Part shown: in pieces, positions 17,735 through 26,566 of the stretch | Layout: every line of letters starts with the position of its first letter | How positions within the stretch are numbered: the first letter of the stretch is position 1 | Assembly (NCBI GenBank): GCA_009885995.1 | Contig: VFJQ01000115.1 | Span: 1-34,526 of the forward strand | Length of the DNA stretch: 34,526 bases | Direction: 5' to 3' | Source of the DNA: Verrucomicrobiota bacterium | GTDB lineage: Bacteria > Verrucomicrobiota > Verrucomicrobiia > Chthoniobacterales > Chthoniobacteraceae | The notes under the pieces: model-generated | What the model saw: the letters and a program-made list of their open reading frames with translations, nothing else | Database searches by the model: none | What the model was told of the DNA's origin: nothing | Program-made: the position numbers and the translations under genes

Positions 17735-20734
17735 CTATCGCGTGCCGAGCCGGCGCAGGTTTTGTGTGCCAATGTCGTCGCCTGCGGAGGCGGCGCGGCG
17801 GTAGTATTCGATCGCTTTGCTGCGGCTGGCCTTCACGCCGAGGCCGCCTTCGTAGAGCACGCCGAGGTTGTTGAACGCACGCGCGTTTGCCTGCGCGGAG
17901 GCCTTCTCATACCAACCGCGCGCGGCGGTGTAGTCGCGCGTGCAGCCGGTGCCATTGTGCAGATACCAGCCGGCCTGGATCTGCGCTGCCGGGTGTCCCT
18001 GCTGCGCGGCGCGCGTGAACCACTCGAACGCTTCGCGCGCGTTTTGCATCACGCCGTTGCCGGCTTCGTAGCAATAGCCGAGCTGCGCCTGGCCCCACGC
18101 GTTGCCGGCCTCGGCGGCGGTGCGCACGAGCTTGATCCCGCGCGCGGCATCCTTCTCGATCCCGCGGCCGAGCAGGAGCAGCGTGCCGAGGTTCGCCTGC
18201 GCTGCGACGAGGCCCTGCGCTGCGGCCTTCTCATACCACGCGACGGCCTGCGCATCGTTCTTGTCGATGCCGATGCCAGCTTCGCACGCGTAGCCGTATT
18301 GGAATTGCCCGACCGCGTAGCCGCCATTTGCGGCCTGCGCGAAAAGGCGCGTCGAGCGTGGCAGATCCTTCGGCCCTCCGGTGCCGTCGCGGAGCATCTC
18401 GCCGAGATCGCACATCGCTGCGAACAGCCCCGCTGCGGTCGCGCGCTCGAACCACTCGTGCGCCTTCACCGGATCGAGCGGCGCGCCTTTGCCCGCACGG
18501 AAGCAGCGGCCCACGTAGAGCTGGCCGATGCGGTTGTCTTGCGACGCGGCGCGCATGTAGCAGCGGAAGGCCTCGGCCTCGTCGCGCGGGGTGCCGCGGC
18601 CCTGCTCGGTCGCGAGCCCGAGCCGCCACCACGCCTCGGTGTCGCCGGAGTCGGTGCCCTGTCGGAAAAGTGCGACCGCGCGCGACTCGTCGCGCACCGA
18701 GGGATGGCCGTCGTAAAGCAGTTCACCGAGGCGCCAGAGCGCGTCGGTCGAGCCACGCGTGATCGCTTGTTCGATCAGCGCCTTCGCTCGCTGCGCGTCC
18801 GGCGGAAGGTTGCCGCCGATGCCGAGTTGCGCGGCGTGCATGATGAAGGCGTCGATCCAGCCGGAGTCGGCCGCGCGGCGATAGAGATCGGCGGCGCGCG
18901 CGTCGTCCTCGCCGATGCCGAACCCGCCGGCATACGCATCGGCGAGCGCGACCATCGAGCGCGGATGACCGAGCTGCGTGCCGGCCTCGAAGGCGCGCAC
19001 CGCCGCCTGCAAATCGCGCGGCGCGCCGCGGCCCTGCGCGCGCGCCCAGCCGAGCCAGTAGTGCGCCTCGGCCTGGCCCGCCGCGGCATCGGCTTGCATC
19101 TGCGCGATGCCGCGGCGGTCGAGATCCTCGGCGCGCGTCTCGTCTTTTGCGACACCGCGCCCGCCGCGGAGTTGATCGGCGAGATTGAACATCGCGAGCG
19201 CGTAACCGCCCGAGACGGCGCGTTCGAGATAGCCGACGGCGCGTGTCAGTTCGGGCCCGGAGTGGCGCTGCCCGCTGAGAATCACCGCGGCGAGATTTGC
19301 GCCGACCGCGTCGCCTCGAGCCGCGGCCTGCTCGGCGAGCTGCAACGCCCGCGCCTCGTCCGGGCGCACGCCCCAGCCGTAGTTCAGCAAGCGCGCGAGC
19401 CGCGCCACCGCGGGCGTGTGGCCGAGGTCCGCCGCGCGCTGGTAGCTCGCAGCCGCTTGTGCAGCGTCGATCGGGCGGCCAGTGCCGTTTTCAAAGGCGA
19501 GGCCTTCGCGGAAGGAGTCTTCGGCGGACGTGCCTGTTTTCGGCTGAGTGGAGGCATGGGTCGCATGCGTCCCATGTTGTGCATTGCGCGAATCCGCGAG
19601 CCGCCAGCCGAGCCAGCCGCAGAGCGCGACGATGCCGGCTGCGCCGACGGCGAGCGGCCAGAGCGGAAAGCGTGGCCGGCTCGGTGGCTCTGGCGGCATC
19701 ATCGGTGAGGTCGCTGAAAAAATGGGTTGCGGCTCGGGTGCTAGCGGTTCCCCAGGCAGCGGCAACGGCAGCGAGCCGACTGCGGGAAGCTGCCTGCCGC
19801 GTTGTGGCGCCGGCGCTGCGGCGGGACAAAGCAACTCGCGCACTTCGCGCACCGACTGCGGGCGCGCTTGCGGCGCTTTCGCGAGGCACGCGGCGATGAT
19901 GCGTTCCCATTCCGCAGGGATGGGTTTCTTGCCGAGCGCGCCGAGTTCCACGCGGCGTTCGCTCATCGGTGGCGGCACGATTTCACTCGCCTGCACCACG
20001 ATGTCGCCGCGGTAGAATGGGGGCTTGCTGGTGAGCAGTTCGTAGAGCGTCGCGCCGAGGGCGTAGATGTCGTCGGTCACGGCGGGCGCCTCGCCGCGCG
20101 CCTGCTGCGGGCTCATGTAGGCGAGCGTGCCGCTGCTCGCGGGCGCGTTTGTCATTCGCGTGAGCGAGTCGGCCAACGAACTGGCGATTCCGAAGTCAGC
20201 GACTTTCACTTCGCCGGCGCACGAGACCATGAGGTTGCCGGGCTTGAGGTCGCGATGCACGAGCTTCGCGACTTCATGCACGTAACAGAGCACGTCGCAG
20301 AGCTGGCCGACGAGCGGGCGCAGATCGTCCACGTCGAGGCAGCGGCTGGGCGCGTCGAGCTTGCGCTGCCGCAGCGTGGAGCCGTCGATGAACTCCATCG
20401 CGATCGCGGCGAGTTGCTCGTCGCGGATGAAGTTGTGGACGCGCACGATGCCCGGATGCGTGAGCCGCAGGCCGCGGCGGATCTCGCGTTTGAGGTCCTC
20501 GATCGACTCGGCGTCGCGAGCGACGAGATCGGGCAAAAACTTCAGCGCGACCTCGAGTCCGAGTTCCTCATCGAGCGCCTGCCACACCACGCCGAAACCG
20601 CCGCGGCCCAGCTCGCGCGAGAGCAAGTAGCGGCCGAAGAGCTTCTCCCCCGCGGCAACCCGCCCCGGCAGCACCATCTGCGTCGGGCGCCCCGTCGGCA
20701 CTGGCGAGGGAAGATTGGCTGATGATTCCGGCAT
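17735..20734 (-). CDS. Ser/Thr protein kinase fused to extracytoplasmic Sel1 repeats
   Basis: ATG 20734 was preferred to a TTG at 20776, giving 999 residues. The kinase core shows the glycine loop GRGGFG (43-48), Lys65 in VALKF, HRDLKPGN (Asp162), DFG (Asp180), and the SPQQARG and IYALGATLYELLT blocks, so it looks catalytically complete. A Pro-rich juxtamembrane linker leads to a membrane helix at ~356-380 and then about 16 Sel1-type repeats of ~36 residues to the C-terminus. Sel1 (TPR-like) solenoids usually bind peptides or proteins, so this should be a transmembrane receptor kinase with its sensor outside the cytoplasm. It is related to the kinase at 9406 in the catalytic half but has a wholly different sensor. 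It diverges from the Lgt operon across 72 bp. Confidence 0.93.
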   Translation of the reverse strand: MPESSANLPSPVPTGRPTQMVLPGRVAAGEKLFGRYLLSRELGRGGFGVVWQALDEELGLEVALKFLPDLVARDAESIEDLKREIRRGLRLTHPGIVRVHNFIRDEQLAAIAMEFIDGSTLRQRKLDAPSRCLDVDDLRPLVGQLCDVLCYVHEVAKLVHRDLKPGNLMVSCAGEVKVADFGIASSLADSLTRMTNAPASSGTLAYMSPQQARGEAPAVTDDIYALGATLYELLTSKPPFYRGDIVVQASEIVPPPMSERRVELGALGKKPIPAEWERIIAACLAKAPQARPQSVREVRELLCPAAAPAPQRGRQLPAVGSLPLPLPGEPLAPEPQPIFSATSPMMPPEPPSRPRFPLWPLAVGAAGIVALCGWLGWRLADSRNAQHGTHATHASTQPKTGTSAEDSFREGLAFENGTGRPIDAAQAAASYQRAADLGHTPAVARLARLLNYGWGVRPDEARALQLAEQAAARGDAVGANLAAVILSGQRHSGPELTRAVGYLERAVSGGYALAMFNLADQLRGGRGVAKDETRAEDLDRRGIAQMQADAAAGQAEAHYWLGWARAQGRGAPRDLQAAVRAFEAGTQLGHPRSMVALADAYAGGFGIGEDDARAADLYRRAADSGWIDAFIMHAAQLGIGGNLPPDAQRAKALIEQAITRGSTDALWRLGELLYDGHPSVRDESRAVALFRQGTDSGDTEAWWRLGLATEQGRGTPRDEAEAFRCYMRAASQDNRIGQLYVGRCFRAGKGAPLDPVKAHEWFERATAAGLFAAMCDLGEMLRDGTGGPKDLPRSTRLFAQAANGGYAVGQFQYGYACEAGIGIDKNDAQAVAWYEKAAAQGLVAAQANLGTLLLLGRGIEKDAARGIKLVRTAAEAGNAWGQAQLGYCYEAGNGVMQNAREAFEWFTRAAQQGHPAAQIQAGWYLHNGTGCTRDYTAARGWYEKASAQANARAFNNLGVLYEGGLGVKASRSKAIEYYRRAASAGDDIGTQNLRRLGTR

Positions 20735-20806
20735 AAATCCCGGCTCGAAGTATGCACCTCGCACGCGGGTGGACAAGGCACCGGTCTTTGCGGCTTAATC
20801 CACGGC

Positions 20807-21550
20807 GTGATTAAAGCCGCCATCCTTGCCATCCTAGCCGTGCCCGCCTTTGCGCAGGAAGATTTTACCGCGCTGATGGCCAGGGGCGATCAACTCGACG
20901 CGCAGCTCAAGACGAAGGACGCGCTCGCGGTTTATCTCGAAGCCGAGAAGCTCCAGCCGAACAACGCCGATCTGCTGCACCGGATCGCCAAGCAATACGG
21001 CGAGTCGCAGAACGACACAAAGGACAAGGCGGAGCGCCGACGCATCGGGGAACAGGCGCTCGACTACGGGAAGCGCGCTGTCGCCGCCGCGCCGGACAAC
21101 GCGAAGGCCCAGCTCGCGCTTGCGATCTGCTACGGGCGCGTCGCGACTTACCTCGATAACAAGACGAAGATCAGCTACTCGAAGCTCGTGAAGCAGCACG
21201 TGGACAAGGCGCTCGCGCTCGATCCGCGCGACGACCTCTCGTGGCACGTGCTCGGCGCGTGGAATTTCGAGCTGGCGAATTTGAACCCGGTCCTGCGCGC
21301 GCTCGCGCAGCTCATCTACGGGAAGCTGCCCGCGGCATCGAACGAGGACGCGGTGAAGGCCTTCACAAAGGCGCTAGAACTCAACCCGCGCCGCGTCGGC
21401 AATCAGGTCGAACTCGGCCGCGCGCTCGCCGCCGCCGGCCGCAAGGACGAGGCGAAAGCTGCGCTGGAGAAAGGGCTGAGTCTTCCGAACAAACAACGCG
21501 ACGATCCCGAGGCGAAGGACCGCGCGCGTGCCGCGCTGAAGAAGCTGTAG
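20807..21550 (+). CDS. Secreted TPR-repeat protein
   Basis: The 247-residue protein starts at GTG 20807 with a signal peptide (AAILAILAVPAFAQ). The mature part is a helical solenoid: units around KDALAVYLEAEKLQPNNADLL, LDYGKRAVAAAPDNAKAQL, VDKALALDPRDDLSWHVLG and AVKAFTKALELNPRRVGN show the TPR pattern with Pro-Asn or Pro-Asp turns. The block AQLALAICYGRVATYL with its short loop resembles the RMD (regulator of microtubule dynamics)-like TPR family. It is the first gene of a five-gene run and sits 6 bp before lgt. It probably acts as a periplasmic scaffold; partners are unknown. Confidence 0.85.
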   Translation: MIKAAILAILAVPAFAQEDFTALMARGDQLDAQLKTKDALAVYLEAEKLQPNNADLLHRIAKQYGESQNDTKDKAERRRIGEQALDYGKRAVAAAPDNAKAQLALAICYGRVATYLDNKTKISYSKLVKQHVDKALALDPRDDLSWHVLGAWNFELANLNPVLRALAQLIYGKLPAASNEDAVKAFTKALELNPRRVGNQVELGRALAAAGRKDEAKAALEKGLSLPNKQRDDPEAKDRARAALKKL

Positions 21551-21556
21551 CCGCCG

Positions 21557-22462
21557 ATGCTCGCGACCTACCTCCACGATCTCAGCCCATTCGTCTTCAA
21601 GATCGGCACGTGGGGCCCGCGTTGGTATGGCGTGGCCTACATCGTCTCGTTCGCGCTCGCCTACTGGCTCTACACATGGCTCGCGCGGCGCCGCTACACG
21701 GACATGCCGGTGGCGATGGTGGGCGACTTCATCACGCTCGCCGCGGTCTTCGGCGTGATGATCGGCGGGCGGGTCGGGTGGATTTTCTTCTACGGCTTCA
21801 AGCAGGAGCACGACTCGCCGTGGTGGATGCTGAAGGTGTGGGAAGGCGGGATGTCGAGCCATGGAGGGATCATCGCGCTGGTGTTGTTCACCGCGTGGTT
21901 CGCGCGCAAACATCGGCTCTCCTGGACCGGTATCGGCGATTCGCTCTGCGTCGTCGCGTGCGTCGGCTTGTTCGTCGTGCGGTGCGCGAACTTCGTAAAC
22001 GGCGAGCTGTGGGGAAAGCCCGCGGGCGAGCCCGGTGGCGCGCCGTCCGTGCCATGGGCCGTCGTCTTCCCGCAGGAACTCGAGGATCGGATGCCGCCAC
22101 TCGATGTCATCCGCCACGATGCGGCGACGCGCGTGGCGCTGCTCGATGCGCTGCCGCCGCGCCATCCCTCGCAGATCTACGAGGCGCTGCTCGAAGGCGC
22201 GTGCCTGTTCGGTGCGCTCTGGCTTCTGCGCACGAAAGCGCGCGTGCCGCGTGGCGTGATCACCGGCGTGTTTTTCATCCTCTACGCAGCGCTGCGCATC
22301 GTCGGGGAAATGTTCCGCGCGCCCGACCCCGCGTGGAGTTGGTTCGGGCTCTCGGCGGGCCAGACGCTCTCGTTGTGGATGTTCATCGTCGGCGCGGGCT
22401 TCGTCGCGTGGGGGCTGCGCACGCAGGAATACGAACCCATTTTTGCCCGTGACGCGCGCTGA
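21557..22462 (+). CDS. lgt: Prolipoprotein diacylglyceryl transferase
   Basis: The 301-residue multi-pass inner-membrane enzyme transfers a diacylglyceryl group from phosphatidylglycerol to the lipobox Cys of prolipoproteins, the first step of lipoprotein maturation. Family features are a WYGVAYIVSF first helix (Tyr24), KVWEGGMSSHGG with His102, RCANFVNGELWG (Arg142, Asn145, Glu150), PSQIYEALLEG and RIVGEMFRAPD near the end. The usual GGMSFHGG reads GGMSSHGG here, with Ser in place of Phe, but the catalytic His is kept. Between the Asn and Tyr blocks is a longer loop of ~50 residues, which is common in this phylum. The gene overlaps the next one by 20 bp. Confidence 0.95.
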   Translation: MLATYLHDLSPFVFKIGTWGPRWYGVAYIVSFALAYWLYTWLARRRYTDMPVAMVGDFITLAAVFGVMIGGRVGWIFFYGFKQEHDSPWWMLKVWEGGMSSHGGIIALVLFTAWFARKHRLSWTGIGDSLCVVACVGLFVVRCANFVNGELWGKPAGEPGGAPSVPWAVVFPQELEDRMPPLDVIRHDAATRVALLDALPPRHPSQIYEALLEGACLFGALWLLRTKARVPRGVITGVFFILYAALRIVGEMFRAPDPAWSWFGLSAGQTLSLWMFIVGAGFVAWGLRTQEYEPIFARDAR

Positions 22463-23045
22463 CGAAATCCACGCGGTCTCGCCCGGCCTCGCGGTCTGGC
22501 AGGCCTACGAACCGGCGGTGAAATGCGACCTCACCTCGGTGGCGCTGAGCGTCGGCGGGCAACTCGTGCTCATCGATCCCATCGCCCTCAGTGCCGCGGG
22601 CGTGTCGGAGTTGGAAGCCGTGGGCCAGCCCGCGCTCATCGTCTGCACCAATGGTAACCACGCCCGCGCGGCGGATGCCTTTCGCACGCACTATCGCATT
22701 CCGCTCGCGGCGCATGCAGACGCCGCGCTGGAGACGAGCGTCGATCTCCCGCTCGCCGACGGTTCGCGCCTGCTCGACACGATCGAAGTCTGCGCGTTGC
22801 CCGGCGGTGCGCCCGGCGAGATCGCGTTGATTTCGCCGCACGGCGTCGCGTGCGTCGGAGATGCGCTCATCGATCTGCCGCCCGATGGATTCCGGCTGCT
22901 GCCGGACAAATACTGCACCGACTCGAAAGTATTGCGCGAGTCGCTGCGAAAGCTCTTGCGATGGGATTTCCGGGTTCTCACCTTCGCGCACGGCTGGCCG
23001 CTCGTCGCATCCGCTCGCGAGCGCCTCACCGCCCTTCTCGCATGA
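22443..23045 (+). CDS. MBL-fold-like protein with degenerate metal site
   Basis: The 200-residue product starts at TTG 22443 or GTG 22449, both inside the end of lgt, so the two are likely translationally coupled. It follows the metallo-beta-lactamase layout: a hydrophobic strand then LVLIDP, a TNGNHARAADAF segment where active enzymes have HxHxDH, VACVGDALI, and a late TFAHGWPLV. Only part of the canonical metal ligands is present (one His in NGNHAR, the Asp of GDAL, the His of AHGW). It may thus be a divergent hydrolase with one metal or a non-catalytic member. It is cytoplasmic. Its stop overlaps the start of the next gene (ATGA). Confidence 0.7.
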   Translation: MPVTRADEIHAVSPGLAVWQAYEPAVKCDLTSVALSVGGQLVLIDPIALSAAGVSELEAVGQPALIVCTNGNHARAADAFRTHYRIPLAAHADAALETSVDLPLADGSRLLDTIEVCALPGGAPGEIALISPHGVACVGDALIDLPPDGFRLLPDKYCTDSKVLRESLRKLLRWDFRVLTFAHGWPLVASARERLTALLA

Positions 23046-23551
23046 AGCCTTTCCTCTTCCTCATCCTCGCCGTCGCATCCCACGCGCTCGCCGCGCCCGA
23101 GAAGCCCGCCCGCACCGATCGCGGCGCGGCCACGCGGGCACCCGCCACGCCAGTTCCCGCGCCCGCGGTCGATGTCCCCGCGCAGATGGCCGGCGACTTT
23201 TTCGCCGCGCTGCAACGCGGCCAGATCGACGACGCCTACGCGACGCTGACCAAGGGATCGAAGACCATCGAGAAGCCGGAGGATCTCCGCATCCTCAAGC
23301 AAAAGACCAAGGAAGCCGTCGAGGTCTTCGGCGCGATCATCGGCTACGAACTCGTCGATACGACCCGCATCGGCGCGAAGCTCATGCGCCGCACCTACCT
23401 CTCGCTCGGCGAAGAATTTCCCCTCCGCTGGCGCTTCTATTTCTACGAAGCGGGGGGGCGCTGGCGCCTGATCGACCTGCGCGTGGATGATCGGCTCGCC
23501 GGCATGTTCGACGAGCCGACGGAGGGCGACGACAAGCCCGCGAAGCCGTAA
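23042..23551 (+). CDS. Small secreted protein of unknown function
   Basis: The 169-residue protein starts at ATG 23042, overlapping the previous stop in an ATGA. An upstream in-frame start exists at 22850 but lies deep in the previous gene and yields no sensible protein. A signal peptide (MKPFLFLILAVASHALA) is followed by a Pro/Ala-rich spacer and a globular part from about residue 55, AGDFFAALQRGQIDDAYATL. Later features are LMRRTYLSLGEEFPLRW and FYFYEAGGRWRLIDLRVDD. The layout resembles NTF2-like or DUF4019/DUF3887-type domains, in which a helix pair packs on a curved sheet. That is a structural guess and no family is certain. Confidence 0.7.
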   Translation: MKPFLFLILAVASHALAAPEKPARTDRGAATRAPATPVPAPAVDVPAQMAGDFFAALQRGQIDDAYATLTKGSKTIEKPEDLRILKQKTKEAVEVFGAIIGYELVDTTRIGAKLMRRTYLSLGEEFPLRWRFYFYEAGGRWRLIDLRVDDRLAGMFDEPTEGDDKPAKP

Positions 23552-23554
23552 CTC

Positions 23555-24403
23555 GTGGCCGGTGCACTCGGTCGCGCGCTGCGGTTCATCCGCTTCTCGC
23601 ACACGATCTTTGCGATGCCGTTCGCGCTCGGCGCGATGCTCGTCGCCGCGGAAGGATTTCCGCCGTGGCGGCTCGTCGGCTTGATCGTGCTGGCGATGGT
23701 CTTCGCCCGCACCGCCGCGATGTGTTTCAACCGCGTGGCCGATTGGGAAATCGACCAGCACAACCCGCGCACCATCGAGCGACACACGCTCATCTCGCGC
23801 ACCGGCGCGATCGCGCTGCTCGTCGCGAACGCCGTCGCTTTCATCGGCACGACGTGGTTCATCAATCGCCTCTGTTTCTGGCTCTCGCCCATCGCGCTCG
23901 CGATGGTGTTCTTCTACTCGCTGACGAAACGCTTCACCTCGTTCAGCCACTTCTTCCTCGGCCTCGCGCTGGCCGTCGCGCCGGTCGGCGCATGGCTCGC
24001 GGTGCGCGGCCGGTTTGATCTGCCGCCTCTCGTGCTCGCTCCCGCCGTCCTGCTGTGGGTCGCCGGTTTCGACATGATCTACGCCACGCTCGACATGGCC
24101 TTCGACCGCTCCGCCGGCCTGCACTCGTGGGCGGTGAAACGCGGCGTCGAGGGCTCGCTTGCGTGGGCGCAGGGATTGCACGCGGCGATGTTCGGCGTGC
24201 TGATCGCGTTTGGCGTGGCCGCGAAATTGGGCGCGGGATTCGGGGCGAGCCTGCTGGTGGTCGCCGGCGCACTCGCCTACGAGCACCGCGTGGCCTCACG
24301 GCGTGATATTGGCGCGGTGAACCGGGCGTTCTTCAACGCGAATGCGGTGGTGGGCCTTGCGTTCGTCGCCGGGATTTTCTTCGACGAAGTAGTCGTCCGA
24401 TAG
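23555..24403 (+). CDS. ubiA: UbiA-family prenyltransferase (MqnP/UbiA-like)
   Basis: The 282-residue integral membrane protein begins at GTG 23555, 3 bp after the preceding stop. It carries both Asp-rich motifs of the UbiA superfamily: NRVADWEID (Asn59, Asp63, Asp67) and DMIYATLDMAFD (Asp173, Asp180, Asp184), with hydrophobic helices between. The wording of the second motif, followed by GLHSWAVKRG, matches the "putative 4-hydroxybenzoate polyprenyltransferase" branch that includes MqnP of the futalosine menaquinone pathway. It joins a polyprenyl chain to an aromatic ring during quinone synthesis. Whether it serves ubiquinone or menaquinone cannot be settled without other mqn or ubi genes in view; menaquinone is usual in Verrucomicrobiota. 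Confidence 0.9.
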   Translation: MAGALGRALRFIRFSHTIFAMPFALGAMLVAAEGFPPWRLVGLIVLAMVFARTAAMCFNRVADWEIDQHNPRTIERHTLISRTGAIALLVANAVAFIGTTWFINRLCFWLSPIALAMVFFYSLTKRFTSFSHFFLGLALAVAPVGAWLAVRGRFDLPPLVLAPAVLLWVAGFDMIYATLDMAFDRSAGLHSWAVKRGVEGSLAWAQGLHAAMFGVLIAFGVAAKLGAGFGASLLVVAGALAYEHRVASRRDIGAVNRAFFNANAVVGLAFVAGIFFDEVVVR

Positions 24404-24409
24404 CCGCGG

Positions 24410-26551
24410 CTACTTCAACTGCTCGACCAGCCACTTCGTCGCCGCGTCGAGGTCACGCACCGCGCTCGTGCGGATCGTGTCGGGGACACCGGCGACTTCG
24501 TAGGCGGCGCCGACGAGATCAGGTCCGATCTCACCTTCGCCCATCAGGAAGAGCTTCCGCGGTGCGGCGAGCGCGAGCAGGCCGGGCACGTCGCCGAAGC
24601 GGCCAGCGCCGGGGAAGAAACTCGCGTCGCGGATGCTCGGCGTCTTTTGGAAGCGGAAGCGTCCCGTATCGACGACGAGTGCGCTAACCGCGTCGCCGCT
24701 AAGCGCTGCGGCCGCGGCGGCGATCGGTGCGGTGACGGAATCGACGCCGACGATTGCGATGCGGCGCGGCTTTGTTTGGAGAGCCTGCGCCCAGCGGATC
24801 GTCGTGAGCGCATCCTGAATCCGCTGCGCAACGAGCGGGTGATTGTAGCCGGCGGTGAAGCACGCGGCCTCGCGCGGGTTCTCGACCTTGCGCGTCGGCG
24901 TGTCGGAAGTGCCGGCGGCGAGGAAGTCGCCTTGCATGAATGCGTCGATGCCGACGACGGCGATGCCGCGCCCAGCGAGTGAGCGGATTGTGTTGCCGAC
25001 CGCGCCGTCGGCGAGCAGCGCCTTGCGTCCACCGGCGTCGAGCCAGATCACGAGTGGCTCTCCTTTCGTCGCGAGGTTTAGCGCACATGAGGGGAGCTGT
25101 TCGCGCCAGGTCGTGTTCGCAATCGTGAAGTCGGTGACCTTCAGCGTGGGCTTTTCGGGCTGAGTGAAATCACGCGTCTTCGCGTCGAGCACCTTCGTTT
25201 CGCCCGCACCCGCGAGCGTGTTGCCGACGAGCGACTCGAGTGCGGGCTGCGCGATCTTGCGGAAGGTCGGGATGTCCTTCTCCATCTGCTTCTGCGTGTC
25301 CTCCTGCCACCAGCGCAGGAGCTTCTTCTCGAAGTCCGGCCCGCCCGCCGGTGCGGGATGCTGCGCGTCCCAGACGCTGAGTTGCTCGCGCGTGAGCGGC
25401 TCGTAATCGCGCTCCTTCAGCCGATCCGCCGGCAGCCCGAGGCGGAAGTGCGTGTTGAAGAAGTCGTAGATGTGCTCGCGCGTGACGAGGTTGTAGTTGT
25501 GCGGAAAGTCCGGGTGATCGAACAGCTTCACGTTGTCCGGCGCGCCCATCATTTTCCAGTGCTGCTGAAGTTCGGGGAAGCCCTTGGTGGACATGTTCAC
25601 GGTCCAGTCTTTCGCGCTGGTGAGGCCCATCGGCTTCGGCGCGAAGAGCGCGGCGAACTCGATATTGCCGGTGCCGATGCGCAGCGCGCTCGCGTTTTCG
25701 CAAGTGCAGCCGCCCTGCATCGCGGTGCTCACCATCACGCATGGCACGGCGACGGCGATGCGCGGATCGAGCGCGGCGAGGAGCATCGACTGCGTGCCGC
25801 CGCCGCTCGCACCAGTCACCGCGAGGCGCGCAGGGTCCACGTCATCGAGCGCGGTGAGGAAGTCGAGCGACCGTATGTTGTTCCACGTTTGCAGGCCCAT
25901 GATGCTCTGGCTGTTCGTCTCGGCCTGCGGCGAATAGAGGCCCCACCGATCGGGCGAGATCATCTCGGGGCGCTGCTTGGCGAAGCGGTGCGCGATCTCC
26001 TGGCTGATCTGCTGCGAGTCGCTGTTGCCGAGCATGTCGCTCACGAAGGCGACGCAGCCCATGCGCGCGAGCTGCGCGCCGATGGATTGGAAAATCGTCC
26101 GCCCGCCGATTTTCGACCGCTCGTGGCCGGCCTCGATTTCCTTTTTCAGAACGTCGTCCGTCTTCTCCCAAAACCGCGCATCCAGCCAATGCCCGTGCGT
26201 GACGATGACCGCGGGATGTTTCCCCGCAGCGCCTTTCGGCCGGTAGAGATTGCCGGTGTGGAAGAGGCCCGGCATCGACTCGAAGAAGACCTTCTCGACC
26301 GTGTAGTCGCCGCGCTCAGTCTTGCCGTGGATGACCGCATTTAGCGGCGTGCGCGTCGGCTCCGGCCACAATCCGAGGGCGACGCGCATCTGCTGGCGCA
26401 CCTGCGCGGCGCGCGCGGGCCACGCGTCCTTCGCGACGGGCTTCCACGTGAAGTCGCCGTTGAGATCCTTGAGCGGCGCGAGGCGATGGTCGTCGGGGAG
26501 TTGCGCGACGGCGGCGCACGAAAGGGCGAGGAGGATGGAGGGGAACTTCAT
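24410..26551 (-). CDS. Secreted alpha/beta hydrolase (acetyl-xylan-esterase-like)
   Basis: The 713-residue exported enzyme (signal peptide MKFPSILLALSCAAVAQ) has an alpha/beta hydrolase core: VIVTHGHW as the oxyanion region, RMGCVAFVSDMLG, and the nucleophile elbow GASGGG with Ser249. FDHPDFPHNYN is a likely His region. The second half (from ~420) is another hydrolase-like segment with GKGIAV-type strands but no clear GxSxG, so it may be a degenerate second domain. PVC genomes carry many such large esterase-like proteins near DUF1501 and cytochrome genes, presumably for plant or algal polysaccharides. It ends 6 bp from the convergent prenyltransferase gene and starts 15 bp after the DUF1501 gene. 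The substrate is unknown. Confidence 0.85.
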   Translation of the reverse strand: MKFPSILLALSCAAVAQLPDDHRLAPLKDLNGDFTWKPVAKDAWPARAAQVRQQMRVALGLWPEPTRTPLNAVIHGKTERGDYTVEKVFFESMPGLFHTGNLYRPKGAAGKHPAVIVTHGHWLDARFWEKTDDVLKKEIEAGHERSKIGGRTIFQSIGAQLARMGCVAFVSDMLGNSDSQQISQEIAHRFAKQRPEMISPDRWGLYSPQAETNSQSIMGLQTWNNIRSLDFLTALDDVDPARLAVTGASGGGTQSMLLAALDPRIAVAVPCVMVSTAMQGGCTCENASALRIGTGNIEFAALFAPKPMGLTSAKDWTVNMSTKGFPELQQHWKMMGAPDNVKLFDHPDFPHNYNLVTREHIYDFFNTHFRLGLPADRLKERDYEPLTREQLSVWDAQHPAPAGGPDFEKKLLRWWQEDTQKQMEKDIPTFRKIAQPALESLVGNTLAGAGETKVLDAKTRDFTQPEKPTLKVTDFTIANTTWREQLPSCALNLATKGEPLVIWLDAGGRKALLADGAVGNTIRSLAGRGIAVVGIDAFMQGDFLAAGTSDTPTRKVENPREAACFTAGYNHPLVAQRIQDALTTIRWAQALQTKPRRIAIVGVDSVTAPIAAAAAALSGDAVSALVVDTGRFRFQKTPSIRDASFFPGAGRFGDVPGLLALAAPRKLFLMGEGEIGPDLVGAAYEVAGVPDTIRTSAVRDLDAATKWLVEQLK

Positions 26552-26566
26552 GGGTGGGGTGAAAAG

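Noticed and set aside
14998..17772. Minus-strand 924-codon frame opposite the PVC heme protein
   Set aside because: It is even longer than the sense gene but lacks family motifs. The sense frame has CxxCH, a signal peptide and calcium-like loops.
17579..19708. Plus-strand 709-codon frame opposite the Sel1 kinase
   Set aside because: It mirrors the periodicity of the Sel1 repeats and is low complexity; the kinase frame is clearly real.
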